A stretch of DNA of 64,000 nucleotides from Malachius bipustulatus (GCA_910589415.1 OU342635.1:39706929-39770928), one strand, 5' to 3'. Positions 24,401 to 37,596 are shown, numbered from the stretch's first letter. Numbers and translations: made by a program. The notes: a model not told the origin generated them from the sequence alone.

Positions 24401-27294
24401 AAAATGTTATTTATGTGTAACATAACATTGACAATAACTCATCCTAATAATTGATATAATTATTGTTTAAATAAATGTAAATTTGAACTATGGTGAAGAT
24501 TTTTAGTATCCTGTCTTCTAAAACTATATAGGCTTTAATCTATGTTTTTTAACTTGGGCTAGAAAAACTGAAAAAAATTATCATCATCGTTAGAACAATC
24601 TCATGAAAAGTGTTCCAAATTTTTTTCCTCAAACAACTTCATTCGTTATATTTTCATTGTTATTAGGGACTCTCCAACACAGAGGGGGCTATTCTTGAGT
24701 TCGTAGGAGTCTATTTCCACGTGTGAGTTCATATGACAACCGGTCAAGCTAGAGGACGTGCATTACAGACGTCAAATTAACTTCAAAAACATCATTTTTT
24801 TCACGAGCGTACAACCATTTAAAAATTTATACAATTAATTCAGCTTATTTAAAACTTATTATAGTCTGTCAATATTCATCTATCACTGGTATATTCTGGG
24901 TAAAAAACACTCAGCAGGTAGTTAAGTAGTTATGGTTGCAGAAAATACGGCGCACAGAATAATTGCTATACACAAAAGTTTGTGAGGTTTTATTATATTT
25001 TAATGAACCTTATTTTCAAAAGGACTGGATGGGGAGTTTTTATTAAGATTTTCTGTTTAAGATGTAAAGTTAAGAATTATACCAAATATTAAAATCTACA
25101 GCTTATTACACCGGTATACCCACTAAAATAGGATTCCTCGTTCTATAGTCGTGTTAATATTTTGTTTCTTTTTTCCAACTTTGCTTTTTTCACTTACACT
25201 ACCTAAGCCTGTGACCAAATGTGCTAAATATATGACATCCAGCTGTTCAAACATCTCCATGTCAAGTTTGCACTAAGATTGGGAACGATCTCTAATGATC
25301 CCAGGAACTCGAGAATCCCCCCCCCCCCCTTAGGTAAAAAGCTACTTTGACGTTGTTTCCCATTTATGTTCTAGGTTTTTTAATGTCTGGCTATTTTTTT
25401 ATTATTCTTCAGTCAGGTATTAAAATATCACAGTGCCCACCATATAGTTCGCATCACATGGGAAAATTTTTTGTTTTCTTTATTCTTTTAAAAAAAATTT
25501 TATCATGCGTTTGTGCTTTTGAAAAGATTAAATTTGAGTACACTACCATGATGGGAATTTTATTTTATTTGAAAATGGCTGTTATCTAAACTTTAAAATG
25601 ACAAAAAACATGATATTTCGAAAACTATAAGAGTTTTATGGAAAATTTGGTCTAAATCTTCACGAAATGTAATGTCAGTTATATTTCGTCATACAGGTGT
25701 CAAAAAAGTGGTAACTTATGAAATTTCATCTTTTTGCTCATTTTTTCCAATGTAATTTCGAATTTTGAACATTTCAATTGCAAAATTAGTTAATATTGTT
25801 TATAATAATTAGATCAATTAACATGAGAAAAAAAATCTGTCACAATTTTCTATGTTTTTGGTGCCAAGCTTATCCAACACGAAAAAAGCATTTTACAAGT
25901 TCAAATTTATTTCCAATCTAATAAAAAATGGACATAAATTCAGTTTTTAATTCAATTGAGCCACAAAAATGTTAATTTTTGAATTGAAATGAGCATGTTC
26001 TCCGGTTGTCACAATGTCCTAGCGTAATAATTTTATTTGTGAAATTAACTTTTATCAAATTAAGGTGAAGTATTATTATTGCGTACATTATTATAAGGGC
26101 ATTATATTAAGAATAAGCATTTTTTGTGATTTAATCATATTTAAATTGTAAATTATCTTCATTTCTTATTAAATAGAAAATATATTGAACTTGTTAGATG
26201 ATTTCTTCTTGTCGAATACCCTTGTACCAAAAATGTAACAAAATGCGATGGAAGTTTTATTAAATTCAAAAATTTCGCCTCTATTATTAGTTTTGGTTAC
26301 TACTGTTAATTTTTACAAACTAATAGAGCAAACAAAATATTTAAAATTCCAAATAATTACATTGGGAAAAATGAGCAAAAACTTGAAATTTCTTTTTTGG
26401 CCAACCAGAGAAAAATATTAATTTCCTTCCCTAACTGACATTACATTTAGTCATTACATTTGGACATTACATATCTAACGAATTGTGTCCAAATTTCCCG
26501 CAAGATATTTTTAATTTTCGAAATATTTCTACGTTTAGATACACGTCATTTTCTTCGGAACTAAATTCACACCATGTATCTAATGCACTCAGATTTAATC
26601 TTTTGAAATGCACAAATAACTTGTGGTCGGATACTGTAAAGTCTATGAATAGTGTTGGAACTATCATTATAGCACATGAAGTAGCCCTATCAGAATTATT
26701 GAGATCTAAGAGAGTTTCAGGGCTTGATTTATTTATCTACCCTATTCACCAATAAGTATTTTTACAGGGTGACGATAATTTATCACAGTTTTATGACTTA
26801 CTTTGTTTTGAGTGCGTTAAATAGGTACCTTTTTATAATACAAAAAAATCTAAGAAATCGCCAAGATTTCCCATGAAATGAATAATGTTGACAGTTATCA
26901 TAAATAGTAGTAACGTCATTTTAAACCTCGCAACCATTTTGGAAATCAAAAGTTAGCCTATTTCAGGTTTACATAATGTACAAATATGGCCCTATTTTAA
27001 CAAAATTAAAAAATAAAGCCAAACTATTTCATATAGGTCTTTTTGGCTAGATACCTTTCAACTAAGAAATCCCCTTGACCAATATAACAAATCAGGTGAA
27101 GTACTAAATAAAACTTCTCTTAGATATAAAATTTCCACTCCTCAATCACAGATAAGAAATAAAAACAAATCTTAGATGGTAATAATTTTTATATTAGTAC
27201 CTACCAAAAATATGTATAAAAACTCATCCTCTCATTAACATAGGTATAAACATTTTAAAAACATTCAAATAACAAATCAAAAGTAACAAACATT
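21404..27294. other. Intergenic region between the transporter and Nagk
   Basis: Very AT-rich. Apart from the 22575-23611 foldback element I see no gene. Short open frames near 22204, 25347 and 26483 have no recognised motif and no convincing splice context. A lone CAGGGTGACG arm with no partner lies near 26765. The transporter 3' UTR must end within the first part of this region. Confidence 0.6.
22575..23611. mobile_element. Foldback element, 1,037 bp, CAGGGTGTCGCT end, TA flanks
   Basis: The left arm CAGGGTGTCGCTGAAAGGTA runs through CTACCACAGATTCCCGAGTA and AACACGTTTTCCAGAATAAG. It is mirrored by the right arm CTTATTCTGGAAAACGTGTT, TACTCGGAAATCTGTGGTAG and AGCGACACCATG at 23611. TA precedes 22575 and follows 23611. 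The arms differ by scattered substitutions, so the copy is old. Non-coding. Confidence 0.88.
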
Positions 27295-30200
27295 TCAACT
27301 CTTTTCACTACCCCCGCAAGCATCAGCGTTATAAGTATAAAAAATGTTATAGTTCTTGGAATAATCCTTCTGTAGGGTAACTTTAGCACAAGCTGCACCC
27401 ATATAGCAAGCCCCCAAACCGCTAAGAGCTTCTAACTTCATCAAAGTCAGGCTCTTGATCTCTTTCCTCTGTCTGAGAACACTCTCAAATCCCGGTTTCA
27501 GTAACTCCCAACTTAACCATACAGAGCCCACACAGAGTACATGCAGACCTCCATCGATGTCCTTCAAACTTGAAGAAGTCTTATCATAAAGAGCCAGTAT
27601 ATTGGTGGCTAGCTGGCTTCCAGCTTCTTGGAATATCTTCTTAGCTAGGAGGTCTCCTTCGTTCGCCAATCCTGCGATGCCCTTACAAACATAGGCGATG
27701 TGAGATTTATCGAATCCTTGGTAGAAGTGCTCTAAAATGTCTGGTTGTGATTCTATCTTGAAATAGGCTTTTATGTAGTCCCAGATTTTCTCTGTCGAAT
27801 GTGGAGGTTTCTCGTAATTATCCAGGTAGTTGAAGCAGTATTTTATTGCTTTCAGGGATATAGAGTAGGCTGTAACATAAAAAAATATTATTATTAAATG
27901 ACCAATGTTTTTAATTTGATCAAAGTAACAAAGGTCAATAGGAATAAATTATCTCTATAACATAATTAAGTGGTATCAATGACCTTTCAGCAAGTAGTAA
28001 ATTGAAGTTAAGAGGAATGAGAAGTGTTGAGCTGTAGCATTCTCTAGCACTCTCTGTTGTTAGCACTTTAATAATATATTATCTTAGGCTTGAAGATATA
28101 AGTAATCATATTTAATCATAAAATTGTTATACATCGAGGCTGTCATAATAAAAAGCCTGCAGCAAAATTTTATTTTAAATGAACTAAGTACTTTATACCT
28201 ACATTTTAACTTTATATTCAGGCACGTAGGTATAACGTCGGTGATTTTAGTCTCTGAATTTTCACTTCAAAAAAACTGTGTTACGGGGTGGGGGATATAC
28301 AGGGTGTACCAGCTCGATTTAGACAACGGTAAGGGCCGTGTAGGTCTCGTCAAGACGAAACGTTTTTTTATTTGAAGTTTTTGGATTTGGACCTTCGTTG
28401 CGGAAATATGGCCGACTTCCGGTTTTTAGTTTTTTGGCTCCAGTTTCGGCATTTTTAGGTTCTCGCCCAAACTGAAACTAGTTTTGGAAACTCCTTAGCT
28501 TCAGTTACAACTTTCATATTGAAGTCAAGGTTCTATCTCTGTTGGATTCAAAATGGCGACATGCCCAAGACTTTAAATTTTAAGTCTTTGAATCAATTCA
28601 AATTGAATCAAATTGAGAAATTAAGATTTTGAATCCAACAGAGATAGAACCTTGACTTCAATATGAAAGTTGTAACTGAAGCTAAGGAGTTTCCAAAACT
28701 AGTTTCAGTTTGGGCGAGAACCTAAAAATGCCGAAACTGGAGCCAAGAAACTGAAAACCGGAAGTCGGCCATATTTCCGCAACGAAGGTCTAAATTCAAA
28801 AACTTAAAATAAAAAAACGTTTCGTCTTGACGAGACCTACACGGCCCTTACCGTTGTCTAAATCGAGCTGGTACACCCTGTATACACAAAGGGGGGGGTA
28901 CAAGATAACAGGAAAACAATAAGTGAACTTTTCAATTTTCAGAAAAAAAATACCAAAATTATAACTCACCACTTCCTTCATCCCCAAGTAAGTGCCCCCA
29001 TCCTCCGCATTGCGCCCTGGAGTTATCGGGGTTGATTAAAAGAGTGTTGGATCCAGTGCCGGCGATGCACACAACGCCGCCCTTGTCAGAAGTGGCTGCT
29101 ACAGCCCCCTCAGTGTCGCTTCCGATGGCAATGTGCCTGGCCAAATTAGGATGTTTGCTCTGGAGTTTTCGAACGAGACTGAGGTTCACGCTTTCCGTTT
29201 CGCAACCACTGAGAGATAAGCCCTAAAATTTCGAAAATTACTTATTTTGGAGCTCGATTAAAATGCTCAACTAATTCTCACAATTTTATAATAATTAATA
29301 GATAATTCTCATTACATAAGGTGTATTTTTAAATAAATACACGTTTTAGTTCTTCATGTCATGACCTCGGGAGTTATTTACAAACCATGCCCAGAGCGTG
29401 AGATTGAATATTTATGACTAAAGTTGCTCAAGTGAATCTCAATTTTTTTACTGGGCTTTAAAAATTCTCATTAAACGATGGCGACCGCGTACTGAAATCG
29501 ATTTACAATCTTGAGTTATAACGGTTCATGAAAAAATGTGAAATAATATTATTTTTTTTGGGCGTTTTTTGAGACGCCCCAAAAAACGACTTCAGGGTAC
29601 AACTGAAGTTGGTTATGAAAATGTCTGCTTGAGCCATTTTAAAGTTTTAACCTTTACCGGGAAAAGGAAGGTCATTGGAAAAAAATGGACAAATAAAAAT
29701 TATTTTTGCGCAAAGAACATACCTACATGAATTTTTTCAGAATTCTCTAGCTGAAATCGCGCCTATAACATTTCCATCAAAAGAAGGCGTCTGGGAATGA
29801 ACGATGTCACTTTTGTCAGTGGGCTCTCGTACCTACTATTATTTTTCCTTGTCATGACGACGAAAGTTATTTACAAATGACGCCCCGAGCGTGATAATAT
29901 TAGCAGTATGAATAAAATACAGCATTTTTTAAATACAGCAAATCAGCACACATTTTTGTCTTATTCTCATTATTCTTAGGTTTCGTTTATAGAAACATTT
30001 TTTTTCCTTGGGATATTCCTTTTTTCATAGGAACCATTATTCAAGTACCTATGACAAAGAAACGAACCAAGAGTTAAGACATATTATGTACAGGGTGGGC
30101 AAATTTGGATGTTTCTATAGGAGATCTCGGTAACTATAAGAGCTATGGAAAAATGAATGGCACATCGCTTTTTTTGAGAGGAACTCAACGGTGAAAACCG

Positions 30201-33200
30201 GAACTCGCTATCTTCTTTTGTTTTCGAGCTATAATGAAAAGTACGATTTTTCACTATATCGATAAATGTCGATATCTTTCTTGGTTTTCAAGTTAAAGAA
30301 AAGATATTTGCACATCAGAGAATGTGCCATTCATTTTTCCATAGCTCTCATAGTTACTGAGATCTCGTATATAAACATCCAAATTTGCCCACCCTGTACA
30401 CCAGAAATTCAATCTTTTTAACAGAAGTTTGGAAATTTGCTCGATGATACATTGAACAATGACACCAATGACAATTCTGGACCTGGAATTGACTTTATTG
30501 TAAGACTTCCATTTTTGATGTAACGTCTCAAACGCGAAAAATCAATTTATTTTTTATTAATAATATTTTCTAATAAAATTAGAAATGTGGGACTTAACTA
30601 TGAAAATTACCATAGTTAAGATCAACCAAGGTGAGCATTTTTGGAGTACTTTCAGATTTTTATATCATTAAGATGTAAGTTACTCTTGATTAAAATCAAA
30701 AATAGAAATAAAAATTTCAATTTTTTGGATGCGTGAAGTATAGTTTGATTATCAGAGATCATTTCTCTTATTTTTGATACTCCTATATTTTATGAAACTA
30801 CAGCTTATTGCAGAAGAGTTTTCTTTGGTTCGTTCTAGTTGCAAGTTTCTCGTTTATTTTTTTCTGTCCGCTTTTTAAAGTCAATGATAATTTTTATTGC
30901 CTGGAATATTCTTAAATCCAACCTTTTTGAAGCATTTTTAAAGAAAAACATTTTTTATTATCATTTTTTTATTGGTATTTTTAATTTATTTCAAGGAAAG
31001 TCTGACATTTTACTTTAAATTTACAGAAAATTAACAAAATGAAGTACATTGCAGGACAAACCAAGCACTTCCTTTGTTTTCCTTTTGCGGCTAACCTTGG
31101 ACGTTCTACTTCTACCCCGGCGTCTTCTTCGCGGTTTTCGACTTCTACTTTTGCATTTTTTGTTATACTCGTACTTGGGGGCTTTGCAGGCTTGAACGTT
31201 ATTAAACGCAGTGAAATCCGACACTATCATTAGACCCCCTTCATTGACAATTTTGCTTACCGCTAACCACAATGACTCGCAAAATTAATTAAATGATTCC
31301 TACTTTGTGAGCTTTTCAGATCTGCAAGCACGCGTTTTTCGTCTGGAGCATGTACGACGCTTGCGTCGTCTGATACAAGACGGCTTTCTTCGACGTCTTA
31401 TCGTATATGTTATTTAGGACTTCTTACTACTGGCGTGGTTCTCATTTTCCTTCGAAAAGTAACTAGACCTAATTTTTCGAAGATCCGAGCATCGTACATA
31501 GTCTAAATTGTATCTATTTGAAATCCCACGTTTAAGCGTGTATTATACACGATGTTTTTTAACAACATGCTAATATTTAAGGAGGTTATTATTGGGCCCG
31601 TTTTGAGAAACAAAACTTCATATGAACGTGTGTCCTAAAAATCTTCTGAAACTTCTGAAATAGAGGGTGTCAAAGTTTCATTAAAAAAACATTTTTTTAT
31701 AATCAACAATCAAAAACAGCCTCTTATTAATGCTATAACGAACATGCCAACTTTCCTAAAAATGACCCCAAAGATTTTTGAATAAATAATAAAAAGTTCA
31801 TTTTTTCTTGAATATTTACCACCCTGTAGTTCAACAGTTCCTTCTTCAATATTGGCATGCTATTAAAAACACCATGTGCAATTTTGTGAAATTACCGTAC
31901 GTAAATAAATATGGTAATATCATAATACTTAAAAAATTTGGAAGTATTTGTATTTGTGAAATAAGTCAAATTTAAGAAAACAGCAAACGGAATTACAAAA
32001 ACTTCAGAAAATTATTTGGTTAAACAAAAACTATAGTTTTTATTCACGAAAAAGTATTATCAAAATTAGATTTTTTAGCAGGACTATAGTAATACATATA
32101 AAAATTATCACTGATTTAAAGGATTGAACAAGTAGGTATTAGTATGATCTAGAATTTTCATTAATATTTATTAACACTTCTTATTATCGCCAATAAGTTC
32201 ATTTTTCCTTGATAACTTTTATATAACATTCGCTAATGGTCCAAATGAAACGAATCTGGAATGTTTAGTTAATAAATTACAAATATTTACATGATTTGCT
32301 GCTAAATATAAAAAAGTAGCATAATCCTAAAAGTACCGAATTGTTTTCACGAGAAAATTAAATTACAACTTCATTATACCTATACATCGTGATTTCTAAT
32401 AGGTGTAAAATATTTAGCTATGTATCTTGTTGGGGAGGTAGTTTACTTTTTTTTCATATAAACGTAGGTCCTATTTTTCTTCGTTACAGAACTATGAGAG
32501 ATTTAATTTTTTGAGAAAAAAAAAAACACTTTTTGAGAACTTGATCGTCAATAAACACGGTTCCAACAAGATGGTGCTCCTACTCACTATGGAAGACACG
32601 TAATTCAATGGTTAGATGCACATTTTCATGAAAAACGGATTGGGTTTTATTTATATATGAGGTTTTATTGCTTAACCCCCAAGATCTCCCGACTTAAATC
32701 CCTTGAATTTTGTTTTTGGGGACATAGTCACCGCTTTACAGTGACTTAAATGTTCATTCCTTTGGCATCATTATTATTCTAGTTTATGGTTTTTCTTGAA
32801 TAAAACATTATTAATTGAAATTATAGTCCAACAAAAATTTAAATAAGTCTCTTGTAGTTCTGTAAGGAAGAAAAATTGTACCTAGAAAAAATATGAAAAA
32901 AATAATTCAAGATGCCAAAATATTTTACACCTACTATTATAAATCACTCTTGAATGTAGCTAATTATCATTAAACATAACTGGGATTCATAATTTTTATC
33001 AGATTCTCGATAATATTTATTTTGTTTTTGTTAATTTGGTAAAAAATGCATTTCTCAATAGTTCTTTAAATTTTCATTATGGTGGTTGAAAGACAATAAT
33101 TAATTTTCACACTTCCTCCTGCATAAGTCTGGGATAAGGGAGATTATCTTATTTTTTTGTTGCTATTTTTGATTTGCTTTATATTGTTGCAAAACACCTG

Positions 33201-36200
33201 ATTTGAAAACAAACTTACGTAACAATCAATATAATTGCACAAAAATTACAACAAAACCTATGATTTTCAATGATAAAAATAATTATTGCGTTGCATGAAT
33301 AATAAAAGAAATTCCATCGGAAATTAAAGAAAGTTAATCTCTTTTATCTAAACTTTACAATAATTGATAAGAAGATTATATTAATTAATGTGATAATGAA
33401 TGAAGTTATCTAGAGCAGAAAATCCCTCTTATCTGTATGAATAATAAAAAAACTTTGATCTGAAGTTTCGCAAGCATGACACAGATTCAAATCAAATTTC
33501 AAATTCCACTACATGAGCTTAGAAATAAAAAGATGTCCCTTATTGTTAGTCTTAGAAGTTATACGTAGTAGCTATAGCTCACTATAAATAAATTAATCTA
33601 GAGAGGACAGAACAAAATGATTATGGTGTAGATAGATGTAATGGTTCGAGGTCAAGATCACGTAATATTCACCTACCAATAGATGGTGCTATATAAAGTA
33701 AATCGATATAACCCATTAAACAATTAATAGGGCAATACTCTTACCAAAGCTTCTAAGGGTGAATCCGTGGACACTTTAATTTTTTCTTTGGCATCATTGA
33801 CCATATTAGTAATTCTTTTGATACACTCATCGAAACCCAATAGCTGATGATTGGTTCCTGGACCTTTCCCTGAATACAGGACAGATCCATTCTTGTCGAG
33901 CAGGACTATACTGGAATGGGTCCCACCTCTGAAATAAAAAGCAATTTCTTTTCTTCATCTCTCCGACACAGTCCCCTAATTATTTTTGTTTCGATTATTA
34001 TTATTATTATTATTATTTTAATTAACACTTATTCACCCCATAATATGTCAAAACATAATAGATTTTTTTATCTAGAGCTTATTACACGATTAAACAATTT
34101 TATCTAAATATTTTCGCTATCTATAAAGCGGCTAATATTGGCTAAATGATTTATGCTATTATAATTTCGAAACAATACAGCTAACAGGTATATGTATTTA
34201 CCTACACGAAAATACAGATAAATAGGAGAATGTTTGATATGGAATTATAATTTCTGTTTATATACTTTCTGAAACGATTTTTGACACTTCTGTAAGGTAT
34301 AGTTGGGTAGGTGTACGTAGGTACATATCACTTCTGACCTGGACAATAATCTTATCGTTATTGCATAAACAAATTAAAGTGGTACTAGTATTAGAACGTA
34401 ATGTATATTAATGCTTCATATTTTTGAAGTCATGCAGATAAAGACCTATTTGTTTGCTAACACTCACCCAAGAATAGAAAGTGTATACTGAATGAGATAA
34501 CAAATCTAAATAAAAGATATAATAGTGGAAGCAATAATTATGCAAACATTGTAAGGATTCAATGTAATTTTAATACAAACAAAATTTATTATATAAATAG
34601 GATAATTTTTCATAGTATTTTAAGTCAAATTAGTATAGAAAATGCAAAAGGAAACGAAAATATTTTGTATCTATATATTTTAGCATTCTAATATGTGTAT
34701 TATTTTTGTTCTACATATCTACATGGTTAGTGTTGGTAGTTCATTATAATTTGGGTGCTAATTTTATAATACATGAGTTATATTTTGGGTCTACCTTTGA
34801 TCTAGATTCTAGATAGAAAAACACCATGGACATTTTGACAAATAAGTATGTAAAAGGAAAATCTAGACATCGGGACATGAAAAACATTGGACTCAACAAC
34901 TGTTTGGTTTCTTTTCTCCAATCGCAATTGTTAAAATACAAATCCTTATTAATTTCTGAAATGTCCAACAGGAAACATCCATACAAAGATTTAAAAGCTA
35001 TTTTCGCCCTTTTCTCTCTCTCTCTCTCTCGCTCTCTTTTTCTTCAAAGAGGACTTGAGGTTCTCCTGGCCCTAAAGGTCAACAAGTCCTCAAGATCATG
35101 GTGACTGGACAACGTGCCACAAACCCTGAACCTGTACACGGTACAAAGGACCCCTGAGAGGCACTTATTCATTCCTATATGATCGGCCTTAGGATAGCGA
35201 CCACGGGGGCACGAAAGTTTGGCTTAACCGCATTGTTGCGGTACCAGTATAATAACCTTCCCAGGTTCCCAATTCCAAAGTATTGTGCTTTTTGATGGAT
35301 GCGTGATGGAAGGGGTGCTCGAAAACTGGTGCCAAACCTCGGGGATCCTAACGCGACACTTGTATGTAGCGGCTGCTGCATCTTTTAGCGTTATGGCGCA
35401 TTAAGACTGGTGAAGAGTTATCCCTTCAAACTACAAACCAGTTAATAATTTTGTACCTGCCCATAGGTGGGAGCATGTTGGGCAGCATGCTTCTCAACAC
35501 GCTGTAAACAAGATCCACCGAACTCACCCAGCAGGAAACATGTTGGGCCACTTCAGTTGACAAAACGAAAAGTGACCGTTGTAGTAGGCTTGACAATAGC
35601 CAAAGAAAGTAATAAGAGAAAGAAAAGAAGTGTATGTTTGGATATTGGAATGATCTTTTCTTTTTACGTCCCATAAAGATAAATTTACGGAAAAGATTCA
35701 TACAACTGTGAATTCTCGCTCCAAAATTCTTTGTTGTCACTGAAAGACATCGCTTATGCAGAACTTAAAACGCAAAACGTTGAAAATCGTTTAAAAATCG
35801 AGATTAAACTGCATAAAAGAGCTTGTCAAATTATGTACAGAACCACACACCTATAGGGAACATGTTCGGTTCATGTCACGGCTTTTTGGTCTCGCCCTAG
35901 GAGTGCGCAACATAGCAACATGTTGACCAACCATCACACGCACATGGAAACTTGTTAAGAACTCTGTTGGCCTACATGTCGCGCAACATGCTCCCTGGTG
36001 AGTGGCCTGCTATTTGGATAAATAATTGTGTCCATTTTTATGACAGAAGAGGCATCGCTTTTCGCCTAAGCACTCTGTCAAGACTCTCGCACTTGACTAC
36101 TCAGAATCTCTTGACAATAATCGGATTAAACTTCCTTTTCACATACTTTTACTTTCAATTTGAACTGAATGAACTTTTCCAAGTTAGATACCAAGACTTT

Positions 36201-37596
36201 TATTCCACGTTACGCGTATTGTTCATTATGTGACGTGCCTTATAAATGAGTGTTTGGCCTTAGTCTTTGTTTTTAGAACAATTTTCTCAAATATTGGGAA
36301 GCCTCAGGCACTTGGCCTTTTTAACGTAACTCATAGAGTACGTCAGTTATACGTTACAGTTTAAGTAAATAAGGGCTTTTTTTCTTAGAAAGCTCGGTAT
36401 ATTAATGCTTATAGAAAGCCTAATGTTTTGGTCTCGTCTTAAGTGTTTATATATGCTGAATATTTCAAAAATCAATCCAGTAATGTTGTGAATTATAAAT
36501 GGAGATTTTTTTACTTTTTTGACACATTCTTGGGGTATACCAACATTAGCATAGCAAACACGGAAGTGGAATAAGTTCACAATTCTTCCGATGAAATATC
36601 TACCTTAATCTCAATAAAATATCACTATAAAATACATGAAAAAAATTCTCACACACAAAACTTTACCATTTTTGAAAATATATCTGAGAAGGCTGGTGAG
36701 GTTAATTTAATATTTGTTCTGGAGACTTAATTTTTGAAACCAGATCCGACCCGATTTTGACCATTTCAACCTTTTATTAAGGTATTACTGCGGGACTGCG
36801 GATACTATTTGTTACTAAATTCTATTTCTACATATATTCGAAAATGACGAGCTTGGGACTTTTTTTTCCCCCAAATATTTTCTTATCAAAGATTCTAAGA
36901 TGTTTGTGAACCATTTAACAAAACAACCTTAAAACGTCTCGGCGGTCTTCAGTCTTCACAGATTATAAATTATGTAGTCGCTTTCAATCGATCTTGATCC
37001 AATCGATCACTCAAAGCAGTTTCAAGGGGGAACCGGTTCAAACCAAAGGGCATTATCATTCTGAACATGCATTTTACTAAAATTCTGGATCTCTGGAAGC
37101 CCCAAAGAGTCATAGAAACCAATCTGGTCGTTTTGGTATCTTATAATTAACAATGCGCCTAATTAAACTCTTAATTATAAATTCAAATTAATTAGATCCT
37201 TATTGAAGCTAAAGCAGCATATTGTTCTATTTAGGGACGAAAGTTACTAAATTTGATTGAAAAACGGGCTCGATTTATTCAGCAGGCAAAAGTTGCTCAT
37301 TAATTAGGCACTGACATTGAATATGGGGGTCAGTAGAGCCGAGCAATTTCCCTTGAAACCAAACAAATGAGCTTAATTAGCAATTAGAAGATGCCGGTTT
37401 TTGGATAGGTTTATGGTATTCGTGACATATTACCTAATAATGATAAATTTCCTAATCGATTTAATAAATTTATTGTATTATTTAAGCTAATATCTAAATG
37501 TTAATTATCATGATTAATGAATAATAATATTTTTAGGTGTGCATAATAAAACAGAACTTACCCTTCAATTCCTCCAATGAGTACTTCTGGTGCCAT
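27295..37596 (-). CDS. Nagk: N-acetyl-D-glucosamine kinase
   Basis: Four GT-AG exons, transcribed leftwards: 37562-37596, 33745-33928, 28970-29222, 27295-27869. The lengths (35+184+253+575 nt) give 348 residues plus stop; human NAGK has 344. The enzyme phosphorylates GlcNAc at O6 in the cytosol to salvage amino sugars. The protein starts MAPEVLIGGIEGGGTHSSIV, with the BadF/BcrA/ROK phosphate-1 motif GGGTHS. It continues with GTNHQLLG (sugar binding in the family), LGLSLSGCETES, GSDTEGAVAATSDKGGVVCI, AGTGSNTLLI (phosphate-2), GGWGHLLGDEGSAYSIS, HFYQGFDKSHIAYVCKGIAG and VLCVGSVWLSWELLKPGF. The acidic position after SLSG is Glu here, where mammalian NAGK has SGGDQED. Every junction restores conserved sequence (GG|A, LEAL|GLSL, GS G|CC), so the model looks complete. 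The introns (5' to 3': 3.6, 4.5 and 1.1 kb) hold mobile elements and a possible nested gene. Confidence 0.96.
28300..28880. mobile_element. Near-perfect palindromic MITE, 581 bp, in Nagk intron 3
   Basis: CAGGGTGTACCAGCTCGATT at 28300 is reversed at AATCGAGCTGGTACACCCTG ending 28880, with TA on both sides. The arms match almost base for base to a centre near 28590 (for example GGAAGTCGGCCATATTTCCG on the right against its complement on the left). High arm identity implies a recent insertion or gene conversion between the arms. It could form a very long hairpin in the Nagk pre-mRNA. Confidence 0.93.
29340..29940. repeat. Short direct repeat pair
   Basis: TGTCATGACCTCGGGAGTTATTTACAAA-like sequence near 29357 recurs near 29851 as TGTCATGACGACGAAAGTTA, each followed by GCCC(A/C)GAGCGTGA. 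A small hairpin GGGCG(T)6GAGACGCCCC lies near 29560. Function unknown. Confidence 0.45.
30091..30396. mobile_element. Short foldback MITE, 306 bp, CAGGGTGGGCAA termini
   Basis: CAGGGTGGGCAAATTTGGAT at 30091 is reversed in ATCCAAATTTGCCCACCCTG ending 30396, with TA on both sides. The arms continue through GAGATCTCGGTAACTATAAG. Non-coding; lies in Nagk intron 2. Confidence 0.9.
31021..31413 (-). CDS. Candidate small Arg/Lys/Cys-rich (protamine-like) protein nested in Nagk intron 2; gene structure unresolved
   Basis: Two adjacent minus-strand open segments are strongly basic. Segment A (31300-31413, 37 codons then TAG) contains IRRRRKPSC, RRRKRRTCSRRKTRAC and RSEKLTK: 18 of its last 33 residues are Arg or Lys and 3 are Cys. 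Segment B (31021-31284, ends TAA) contains VQACKAPKYEYNKKCK, SRSRKPRRRRRGRSRTSK and VSRKRKTKEVLGLSC. Arginine is encoded by a mixture of AGA, CGT, CGA and CGC, so this is not a simple nucleotide repeat, and the composition stands out from the AT-rich flanks. Cys/Arg-rich composition is typical of sperm nuclear basic proteins. The two could be exons of one gene: a 48-nt GT-AG intron would join them in frame. They could also be two genes or a decayed copy. Segment A has no ATG in frame; a nearby ATG (31444-31446) opens only a short peptide in another frame. Confidence 0.4.
32401..32933. mobile_element. Mariner-type deletion derivative with TIRs and TA flanks
   Basis: GGTGTAAAATATTT at 32401 is reversed as AAATATTTTACACC ending 32933, with TA outside both ends. 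A second inverted stretch (TCTTCGTTACAGAAC on the left, GTTCTGTAAGGAAGA on the right) extends the TIR. Inside on the plus strand (about 32563-32740) is a transposase scrap reading FQQDGAPTHYGRHVIQWLD, then a frame shift and remains of the PRSPDLNPLNF-type motif and FWGH. This is the C-terminal part of a mariner-like DDE domain. Not functional. Confidence 0.85.
33994..34019. repeat. ATT microsatellite
   Basis: About eight ATT units just upstream (in Nagk orientation) of exon 2. Confidence 0.85.
35012..35037. repeat. CT microsatellite
   Basis: About twelve CT units with one G interruption. Confidence 0.85.
35100..35430. repeat. GC-richer block of unknown origin, likely a repeat fragment
   Basis: Base composition rises sharply against the flanks (GATCGGCCTTAGGATAGCGA, CGCGACACTTGTATGTAGCG). 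A minus-strand frame of 68 codons is open but matches no family I recognise. The abrupt edges and composition suggest a retroelement piece; this is inference only. Confidence 0.35.
35462..36005. mobile_element. Candidate inverted-repeat element with CATGTTG motifs
   Basis: GGGAGCATGTTGGGCAGCATG near 35469 is partly reversed by TGTCGCGCAACATGCTCCCT near 35977-35996. AACATGTT recurs inside (35537, 35859, 35910). No coding sequence is recognised. The termini cannot be placed exactly. Confidence 0.45.

Noticed and set aside
26467..26755. Overlapping open frames on both strands in the transporter-Nagk gap
   Set aside because: No family resemblance and no splice context; could be transposon debris but nothing supports a call.
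35175..35381. Minus-strand frame in the GC-richer block, considered as a gene
   Set aside because: No start context, no domain and abrupt edges; treated as an unclassified repeat piece.
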